Below are positions 55,069-64,000 of a stretch of 64,000 nucleotides of DNA, piece by piece (positions within the stretch are counted from its first letter, which is position 1; each line of letters starts with the position of its first letter). This DNA comes from Erigeron canadensis (Eukaryota > Streptophyta > Magnoliopsida > Asterales > Asteraceae): assembly GCF_010389155.1 (NCBI RefSeq), contig NC_057764.1, forward strand, positions 7,254,001 through 7,318,000. The letters are read 5' to 3'. The notes beneath the pieces are model-generated. The model was not told where the DNA came from, did not search any database, and saw nothing but the letters and a program-made list of their open reading frames with translations. Both the position numbers and the translations under genes were made by a program.

Positions 55069-58000
55069 ATGTTAGAGAAGCTTGTAACAGAAGACATAAT
55101 CCAAAATGGTTTCACTACTCATGTCAACAATCTTCTACCACCTTCTTCCAATCCTCCTACAATCAAGAGAAAACGAAATCTTCCTGGCACTCCAGGCATG
55201 CAACACTCACTCCCGACTATCGTATTGATTTTTACTTTTTAATTACTTTTAGTTTAAATCTAGAGTCTGGGACAGAGGCGACTCAAGCTCATAGGGGGCC
55301 TAAAGCGAGTTCTTATCACAGTACCTTTCAAATTAGTAAAACTGTTAGATACTTTATGTCAAGTTTATATATTTTTCTAGTTTTATCTGATACAAAATCT
55401 TTAATCAAAATTTTCAAACTACTGTAGTTGTAAATAAATGAGCTATGACTCCATTATTTATGCATGGATCTTTTATGATATATATCAAAATATGAAACCT
55501 TATTTTTTTTTTCAAAATATAAGGAAATAATCTGATTACCTAATTATGTTTCACAAATAAATTTTGCAGATCCTGAAGCAGAAGTAATCGCGTTATCTCC
55601 AAAGACACTAATGGCAACAAACAGATTCTTGTGTGAGATTTGTGGCAAGGGATTTCAAAGAGATCAAAATCTTCAACTTCATAGACGAGGTCACAACTTG
55701 CCATGGAAGCTAAAACAAAGAACAAGCAAAGAAGTGAGAAAGCGGGTTTATGTATGCCCCGAAAAGTCTTGTGTCCATAATCATCCATCAAGGGCTCTTG
55801 GAGACTTGACTGGTATTAAGAAGCATTTTTGTAGGAAACATGGTGAGAAGAAATGGAAATGTGCAAAGTGTTCCAAGTGTTATGCGGTTCAGTCGGATTG
55901 GAAAGCTCATTCCAAAACGTGTGGGACTAGAGAATACAAGTGCGATTGCGGGACAATATTTTCCAGGTGCGTTACATTTTATTTCAGAGTATTGAGGGGA
56001 TTGAGTTTTGTTGTTGTTTTTTCCATTATTTTTCAACTTTAGTTCGTTTCAAAAAGAAAAAAGAAAAAGAAATTAACAAACACTACACACTACATCTTGC
56101 ATTCACATTTTGTTATTTGTTCAATTAATTGTTTTATTATAAATTAATATCGTATATTTCATCAACTTATAGTTGAGTAGAAGTTCACATCTAGTAAAGT
56201 TAGACTTTTGATCTTTCATATAATGTTGGTTAACAAAGTTAAAATATTTCATGGAAGTGACCTAAAAGTAGTATACTTTATGGTACAATTTTATAAAATA
56301 TTATAATAATGAGAGATTGCAAAAGAAAAAGAGATCGATTAAAACCTAATTCAAAAGTATAAAATGTTATTCGATCAAAAGTGATCGATCGATTTTTAGT
56401 TCGTGATCGAGTTTGTTGGTCTACAAAAAAAAAAAGGTTTAAACTCTATATAATGATTATCATGCTATGGAAATTTTCAATTAGAAATTCTACACTTCCA
56501 TTTTTGTAAGTACAACACTAGCTAATGGTTTCACTTTTCAACATTTCTAGCTACTGATTTATTTGCAAAAGCTCCACTTTGTACATTTAGTTTTTGACAA
56601 TGACAATCTACTATACTATTATTACAATATCTAAGTTATCTTTTAATCATATTAGCATAATAGCATTATTCATTTAAGTATTATTCTTGTCTCCATAAAC
56701 ACATAGAGAATAACTAGTTACACAAATTCTTAAAAGCACAGACAAATATATGTGTTTATGTCTAAATATATATAAAAAAGAAATATTAATTTTAAGATGA
56801 AAAAGTTTGAACTATTAGATAAAACTCAAATTTTAATAAGAACCATTAGATCAAAATATCTATGTCATACACTCTTTATAATTTTTTTAAAATTTAATTT
56901 TAATATAATAAATTTAAATTTGATAATTAGTTACAGAAAGTAATTTCCTACATTTTATAATTATAGAAATTAATTAACTTAATGATATAAATCCTAAAAT
57001 TTATATTATTTCTTAAAAATCACTTTTTTATTTTTTTTTCATTTGTTATCAAATTATGACTCTATATATGTTTTATCATATACCGTAATAAATATTAATT
57101 AGTTATAATTATAAGTATTTAAATTTACATTATTAATATTGTATGATATTTAAATAAAAGATAATTCTGTGGGGTTTAGAATATTCAAAAAATAAAAAAT
57201 TTATAGAATGACAACATAACCGTTTTTCAACATATGTTATTTAACATTGTTAAATTAATAAAATGATGCAAATGTAATATGAAGATTAGGTTTGTAGGTA
57301 ATTGATCTTTAGAATATTTATTCTCTCTTTTTATATCTACGTACATTATGCAATTTCTTTTTCAGAAAGATATTTTAACTCATTTAATTATATGTAAACA
57401 AATATAATATTATTGTTTTTCAATATTTTTTTATTTATAATTTGACAATGATATCATGAAACATTAGCATTTTAATACTTATATATGTCTAATCGTGAAG
57501 CGGGATACACGTTAAGAGTGTACGGGTATAACTATATTTCATGTAAAAAGATCGTAGTTAATTAATTAGAGATGTTTAATATATATTTGCTCAGTGGTCG
57601 CTCACCATCTCCACGATCTCCTTTGATAATTATCTATGTAAAGGTTGTTCAACTCTTATTTGCACAAATGCATTATGTTGAGTCTTTTTAATTATAATAA
57701 TAATCTATTTTTGTTTGAAAGAATAGTATTTTTAATCTTCAAAATATCGATATCTATTTTTTACTTTGTCTTACACGACAATAATTTTTAACTATGGTTT
57801 TTTTCCTTGAATGTGAAAAGAAAATGTCACTTTTTAATCATCGTGTAAACTTAAATCTGAACAAAACGACAAAATCTCATTCACTTGTGTAATTAATTGA
57901 CACTTTGTTTTCTCGCTCCTTGCTCGCGGAGCGGCATAGTTTAGCTTGTAAACACATCACTAGATAATTATAAATTGGATAAAATTTTCTCATTTTGAGT

Positions 58001-60917
58001 TATTTTATAATCCACTATTTTTGACAAAAATTCAAAATCTCAAAATTATATCAAGATAACGAAAATGACTAAAAAGAAAAGCTTGAAAAAGAAATATGGC
58101 TTTATACACTTGCTATTTTGGAGCAAAAAGAAAATGACTAGCCATCATATATATATATTTGATTTATATATATATTTAAAATATATTTACAAGTTTGTAG
58201 TGGACATAATAAACTTGTTCTAAATATATCAATTTACATAATTTCCGAGTTTGCCGTTGAAAAAAGTTTTGGAGCATATTAAATTATAGTTACGAGAGAA
58301 AGTACGCATTTATGCGGTGAGATGGTGGGGTGATATGTCATATGAGGAGATAAGTCATAGAGTGTGATGCTCAAATGACTTAACCGTACGGACTCCATCT
58401 TCGGATTTAAAATTTCGTCGAAAGTATATCGAATGACAATCTAATGAAAGAGTATTGAATTTTAAGAACACCCACATAATTTTTATAATTTATCGATATA
58501 CAATTTTTGAGATAAAAGCTTTTGAATTAATTAGAGAAATAAAATCATTTATAGAGAAGAGAAAAAAAATCAGTAACTGAGATTTGAGGAGAGAAAAGAA
58601 TGTGTAATTGTGATTTAAGGGTATTATAGATATATTGGGTAGATATATTTAAATTAGTGAATAAAGAAAGGGATAGGTAATTTAAGTAATTCAGATCATC
58701 TTTTGATATTTTAAAAAGAACAAAATAGTTTATAATATAGTATAGATACTTATAATTTTAGTAACACAAGTGGAACAAGTTTTCTAAAAAATCTCATTAT
58801 ATGTTGTGAAACGTGTGAATTACCGATATAAGTACAGATTAACTAACTAGATGTATATTAATAGTGATTCAAATGAACGTTAATGATAGTTACGGTGTAT
58901 TTTAGCACTTTGGCTTCACATTTAAGACAGAGCTATAACGTTTAAAAACGAAACCCGTTTAGGTAAATCTCCCAATCATTATCTCTAAAAATTTATCACT
59001 TCCTTATAACATATCACCCCACTGCACCTATTACATTTATGATTAGTATCATAAAGGAAAAACTTTTGAGAAAAAATAAAACTATATCTCCCATTCTAAT
59101 CCTTTTTACTCCTTTATGTACACTTGAAAAAAACTTAAGAATGAATCTTATATATTTCATCTATTATCTCCTCTCCTTTCCACCTTTAAATAAACTAAAC
59201 AATATAATTAATGTAAACGTAGAGCTCGCTGATCATAGTTTCCAGTCATGGTGGTGGGGAGAAAGGAGACGCGCGCCGACGGTGGTAAGAAATCAGAATT
59301 CGTACAGTAACTAATTACCACAATCTCCTTAATATTTAAGTACTATTATTAATTTTATTAATTAATATCATTAAGTCCTGATATCTATCATTCAATTCTA
59401 TATAAAACTTTATAGCTAGCAACCACAAAAAAGTTGAATCAAATTAAGTCAATATATTAAAGTTTAATACATTGATATGATGATCATATGATATAAATAG
59501 AAGAACCAATAATAAAACAAATTTCAGATACTAAAATAAAGTTTATATATAATGTGTTGAAACAAGGTTAACTAGATAGAACTAGCATTAAACATAAAGT
59601 GATACAACCTTAACCGTATTTGACTTATTAAAGGTTAACTCATTATAAATATTAATGCTGTTGCGGAAAAGAACCATATTGTAGTTTTCACGGCCAATAA
59701 TGATCATATTTTTAGAGTCTAACCACTTGCACGAGAACCGACCCAAATCGATCAGTGGTCACAGCCAATAATTATCTATAAAAGATTTTTCTCTAGTCGT
59801 TTTGTAAACACATCATGATATAATGAAATATGCTATTTTCTTAATTCATTTCAAGCACGTTTTAGTTTAATCAAGTAATAAATTGTAGGGAATCATGATC
59901 AACTCGATCATATAGACTTTCTTCATAGGTATAAATTTATTAGTTTTGGCTTGTTATTGTATAGTAAATTTAACTGATACTCGTACAATATATATATGCA
60001 GGAGAGATAGCTTTATAACTCATAGAGCCTTCTGTGACGCCTTGGCAGAGGAAACTGCAAGAGTTTCCGCCGCATCTCATCATTTCAACAATAACGTCAC
60101 ACAACCAGCCGGAAGCCTAATAAACTACCACTTTGTAGGACCACAGGTTCTTTCTGGTCAAACCATGATGGCTCAACATTCCGAAATCTTCAAACCAATC
60201 CCAACCAACAACCAGCTACTAGCTCATGAAAACCATAATCTCGAAGATGGGCTTTCACTTTTGAATAACAACAACAACGACAATAATGATCTTCGTGAAA
60301 TGCCACATCAGATTAATTTATTCGTTGATCCTAACCAAAACCATCAACCGAATTGGTTCGAGTTTGGATCAGTCAGGAACAATAATTTAGATCATCAAGA
60401 GAATATTAACTTAAGTGCACCACCACCTTCTTTGTTCACCATTCAAAACCACTTGAACCAAAGTAGTGCTGCTAGCATGTCTGCAACCGCTTTGTTGCAA
60501 AAAGCCGCACAAATTGGCTCAACGACTTCTACTTCATCAGCTACCACAAGAAATAACCAATTATTACTAGGATCAAACTTTGGATTGAAGTCCAATAATA
60601 ATGATAACGGCATTGTTCAAGTTCAAGAGCAAGACAAATTTTGCGGGTTATATGGTACTACAACAACTCGAATGACAGATACTGGAATCGAAGTGGAATT
60701 TGGGAATGATTTTACAAGTCTTGACAAGATGTGCCCTCCTTCAAAAAGAAGACATATACAAATTGAAGATCATAATAATAGTCTTATTAATATCACTAAT
60801 ATTTCTAATACTAACAATAATAATAATAATAATAATAATACAGGACATACTAGGGATTTTCTTGGTGTGGGAATTCAGCCCATGTGCCATCCTAGTATGA
60901 GATTCGACAATTTGTAA
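55069..60917 (+). CDS. IDD: INDETERMINATE DOMAIN (IDD) C2H2 zinc-finger transcription factor
   Basis: Predicted exons 55069-55195, 55570-55966 and 60002-60917 (1440 nt, 479 residues). Phases fit (1, then 2). Intron 1 would use a GC donor; intron 2 is GT-AG and 4035 nt. The protein has a basic motif K-R-K-R (33-36), the IDD signature A-L-S-P-K-T-L-M-A-T-N-R-F (50-62), and four fingers: C64/C67/H80/H84, C105/C110/H128/H133, C140/C143/H156/C160 and C167/C169/H182/C186. The C-terminal part has the family motifs M-S-A-T-A-L-L-Q-K-A-A-Q (334-345) and T-R-D-F-L-G (458-463), plus Asn-rich runs. IDD proteins are nuclear DNA-binding regulators that partner GRAS proteins in root, hormone and development pathways. 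Finger 2 (C-V-H-N-H, then F-C-R-K-H-G-E-K-K-W) hints at the IDD1/2/7/11 group; this is tentative. Confidence 0.95.
55967..60001 (+). other. IDD: Large second intron of the IDD gene
   Basis: 4035 nt from GTGCGT to the acceptor ATGCAG at 59996-60001. It interrupts the codon for Arg175 inside finger 4. It is AT-rich with no clear ORF. 58300-58740 and 58960-59240 look like diverged repeat sequence, but ends and TSDs could not be placed. Confidence 0.85.
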
Positions 60918-62470
60918 GGGAGAAAGAAAAAGTGGTGAAGAAAAAGAAGAGATATTTATATATGTGTGTATATATGCATGATTCATGCATATTCGATCAG
61001 ATGCTCTTCTTGGGACTTTTATTAAGAAAATGAAATGATGGGGGACTTTTTCACTTGAGAGAAAATTATTGAACAAGTGGCCGGTGTTGGTAGTGGCGAG
61101 GCTATATTTATCAAAAAAGATCGCCATAATAAGTCCTTTTAAACTCAATTATTGCTTATCTTTAATTAATGTATCCTGTCATATTTTATTTAATTTAATG
61201 AAAGAATTTTAGTAACGATCTAATTATGATTCACGCATTTATGTAGTTGTTATTATTTTTAATTTTTTTAATAAAAAATTTGGACATACCCAATTTCAAT
61301 CACAGAGGAAACTCATTTATGTAGGTATTATAAAAGATACATGCCAATATATGAATTGGGTTTGTAAGGAACAAATACCTCATATCATTTAGCATGTTTT
61401 CGAAGAAATACAACTCTTCGGTTTTTAATCTTTTGAGAAATGGGTCAAGAATCAGGCGAAAAGATACCATTGACGTGGGTGAATTAGAAAGAGTTTTTCT
61501 TTCGTGTAAATATATAAATTCTGGACTGTATAATTCCTTTGGTGTATGTAATCGTGATTTCTAATGAAGTTTGTCATTTATAAAAAGTATTTATTTATTG
61601 ATTTTATTGTCAATAAATAAAGAATCACAATAAGTTTGCTACACGAAACTCATCACTTTTACAAAGGTGTAATGTGGAACTTAGTTTTGTAAAAAGAAAC
61701 TTTATTTCACCTAGTTGAAAGACAAATACAATCGGATATATAGTAGGATGCGAATTCTGCATAGATTTGATAGTTGAAACTGAGGAAAATACTATTTATA
61801 GATACTGTTTGTCATCAATTTACTGTTAACAAATCTCAACAGTATCTGAGTAGAACAAACACTTTGTCCGTACTTGTCTTAGAAAGTGTTTTGTGTTCTT
61901 ACTTAAATATATACTTCAATTGTGTTCAGAGTGCATGTCCTAGAAAGTGTTTTTGTGTTCTGAATCACTTCAAGTGTGTTCAATGATTAAGTATTGATAT
62001 ATGTGTTTACACTCTCCGCAACAAAGTATCTAATTAGGACATGATTTGATCTGAAAAATGTCCTCATTTTATTTATTGCTAATTGTTCCACTGATTTTGT
62101 ACTAGTTTTCTCTGTTTGACCAAAAAAGATTAACACCACATACACAATAGTATTATGCTAAAATAGCCAAACTTGTTTGATTCGATACAAAGATCAAACA
62201 CACATCTAATATGATGAACGTTACCAGTTGAGACATCGGATCTTTCATCCGCCAATGCATAACATTGCTCAGCACACTAGGGGGTTGCATTTATAAATCA
62301 CCATGAGCAATGATTGTCAATCTGAGAAAAACATTGTTTCATGACATCGTCTTTCCTGGATGTACAACATTTTGAACTATCATCAGAGCTCCTTGAATGC
62401 AGCATATATGTCATTACAATATTGCCAAAAACTGAATATCGTTGGTTGCTATGAAGTTGATTATTAGATG
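60918..62470. other. 3' flank of the IDD gene, non-coding
   Basis: The 3' UTR probably ends within a few hundred bp; AATGAAAG-type A-rich words occur at 61030 and 61197, but no clear AATAAA was chosen. 61860-61985 repeats TTAGAAAGTGTTTTGTGTTCT-like sequence at 61878 and 61930. No other gene is seen. Confidence 0.5.
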
Positions 62471-62847
62471 GGCCTCTAACTAAGATGATATTGCTTTTGG
62501 ATAAAAATTTTGGCGAAAGATGCTTAACAGAAACTGAAGTTGACACATAATTAAGACAGAAAGATGACATTATTATTTCTTGTATATTAAAAATGAGATT
62601 AAATTACAGATTATATATAAAACAAAATCATAACCGCCTCTAACTAAGTATTTGTAAATATTTACATTTTTAGTCCTATACTATTAAGTTAGCTACATTC
62701 TATCCTTGAACTTCTTTTGACTACATTTGACCACAGTTTATTAAACATCTTCGTAGAAGCTCTTGGGTCTTGTGAAGGTGTCGAGTTCCCTTTAATTCCT
62801 TCATGACAGCATGAACTTGATGAAGAGTATTTACACTTTGTATGCCA
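62471..62847 (-). repeat. Probable 3' LTR of Copia-4 (borders uncertain)
   Basis: On the minus strand the purine tract GCGGGGGGAATAA (about 62849-62861) follows pol and is followed by TGGCATACAAAGTG, where an LTR would begin. The far end was not identified; about 62470 is a guess. Confidence 0.35.
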
Positions 62848-64000
62848 TTATTCCCCCCGCAAATTGACAAGGAGTAAGGATTACAGATTGTCAATTTGGA
62901 AAGACAGTTGTAGTGTAGGCGTCTTGGTAGAGCTTTTGTCATGATGTCAGCAATTTGAGCAACAGAGGGGATGAACTTTGGAAGAAGGAGACCCTGTTTA
63001 ATCTTATCTCTGATGAAATGGCAGTCTATTTCAATATGTTTGGTGCGGGCATGCTGAACAGGGTTGGTGGCTAAGGAGATGGTAGTGGTGACTTGAAGTT
63101 TCTGTAAAAGACATCTAATCCATGATATTTCACATGCAGTATCTGCCATGGATCTATATTCTGCTTCAGTTGAAGAGCGAGATACAACTTTCGGTTTCTT
63201 AGATTGCCAGGATAGGAGGTTGGTACCCAGAAAGATGGTGAAACCAGTAATGGATCTTCTTGAGATGGGACAACTTGCCCAATCACTGTCACAGTAGACA
63301 ACAAGGCTTGATGAAGGAGTGGTAGAGAAGAAGAGTCCTTGGCCAGGACAGTTTTTAAGTTACCTTAGAGTTCTAATGAGAGCTTTCATGTGAGTTGTCC
63401 TTGGTGAATGAGAGAATTGGCTTAATGTTTGAGCAGCAAATGCTATGTCAGGTCTTGTGATGGTGGGGTTGATGAGTTTACCTACAAGTGTTCTGTAAAG
63501 AGTGTGATCAGTGTCAGAGAGTAAGGTGCCTTGAGTGTGGTCAAGTTTGACACTGGCATCAAGTGGTGTGGCTGCAGGCTTAGCATCAAGTAAGTTAGCC
63601 AAGTTGAGGAGCTCAAGGGTATATTTTCTTTGGCTGAGAGAAAGTCCATTCTGGTTTCTTAGAAACTCAATGCCAAGATAGTAATGAATGGTACCAAGAT
63701 CTTTGATGCTAAATTGGTTGTCAAGGTGGGATTTAATTGACTGAATATGTTCAGGATCATTTCCTGCAAGAAGAATATCATCAACATAGACTAGGAGGGC
63801 AGTGAAATGTGGTCCTTTTGTGGAGGTGAAAAGAGATGTATCAGCATGACATTGAGTAAACCCAAGTTGGAGTAGAGATTGAGTCAGTTTTTCAAACCAC
63901 TGTCTGTTTACTTGTTTAAGACCATAAAGGGACTTTGTGAGTTTACAAACATGACCATATGGCTGGGGAGGATAATCCTGTGGTATTGTCATGTATACTT
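62721..64000 (-). pseudogene. Copia-4 pol 3' part (RT and RNase H), one nonsense codon
   Basis: The minus strand from the window edge encodes the RT core (L-Y-G-L-K-Q; L-V-Y-V-D-D-I-L-L-A-G) and RNase H (A-D-T-A-C-E-I near 63140; H-I-E-I-D-C-H-F-I-R-D). The same frame appears to run from 63992 to 62721 with a single stop at 63360-63362, where the family has Tyr in the R-Y-L-K motif, so it is close to intact. The RT is of a different copia branch from Copia-1/2 (RE1/Tork-like, tentative). The rest of pol, gag and the 5' LTR lie beyond 64000. The frame runs past RNase H into the purine tract and presumed LTR. Confidence 0.88.

Noticed and set aside
55221..55224. GT donor at 55222 for IDD intron 1
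   Set aside because: Joins in the wrong phase and gives an early stop in exon 2; the GC donor at 55196 keeps the conserved protein.
59039..59314. 91-codon ORF in the IDD intron
   Set aside because: Inside an intron, low complexity, no recognisable domain.

Overview
This window looks like nuclear DNA of a eudicot plant, probably Asteraceae (the family is inferred from the style of its retroelements, not proven). It is AT-rich, has long non-coding stretches, is packed with nested transposable elements, and holds one clear host gene with introns. I see no bacterial, organellar, rRNA or tRNA genes and no CRISPR array.

Region by region: (1) 1-9520 is the right part of a Ty1/copia element (Copia-1, + strand): gag tail, broken pol, a large third ORF behind its own promoter-like leader, and a 3' LTR. 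(2) About 10.4-25.8 kb is an old copia (Copia-3) expanded by insertions: a SINE with a 14-bp target-site duplication (TSD), a Helitron end, a 2.6-kb Ty3-type solo LTR (TSD GTTTA), a 197-bp tandem array, and a truncated Ty3-type LTR that carries a motif array built on AGATCGT. (3) 25.8-32 kb is intergenic debris: a 498-bp solo LTR (TSD TAACA), a 34-nt retroposon stub, a SINE, Helitron-like ends and a 0.5-kb foldback. (4) 32002-43233 is a three-level nest: a hAT-like element (8-bp TSD, 7/8) holds Copia-2 (TSD CAATG), whose gag is split by a second hAT-like element (TSD GATTTACT). A Mutator-type MITE (9-bp TSD) sits in the outer hAT. (5) 43.2-46.2 kb holds a microsatellite and Helitron-like elements. 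(6) 46165-54642 is a gag-only copia on the minus strand. Its 5' LTR was split by a SINE and by a 6.2-kb CACTA element, which itself contains a LINE fragment and a Helitron; the Helitron contains a small non-autonomous LTR element. (7) 55069-60917 is the one host gene, a C2H2 INDETERMINATE DOMAIN (IDD) transcription factor with three exons and a predicted 479-residue product. (8) About 62.5-64.0 kb is the 3' part of a fourth copia element on the minus strand.

Copia-1 and Copia-2 belong to one lineage, tentatively Sirevirus-like, that carries a large ORF between pol and the 3' LTR. In both copies that ORF follows a TATA-like box, a conserved CATTTACTTCG motif about 30 bp later, and a CT-rich leader, so it is built like an independent transcription unit. 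This is the best candidate here for an under-described system. No retroelement ORF is intact: each shows nonsense codons, frameshifts or deletions. The IDD gene appears intact, begins 426 bp from the edge of the TE nest, and seems to need a GC-AG first intron.
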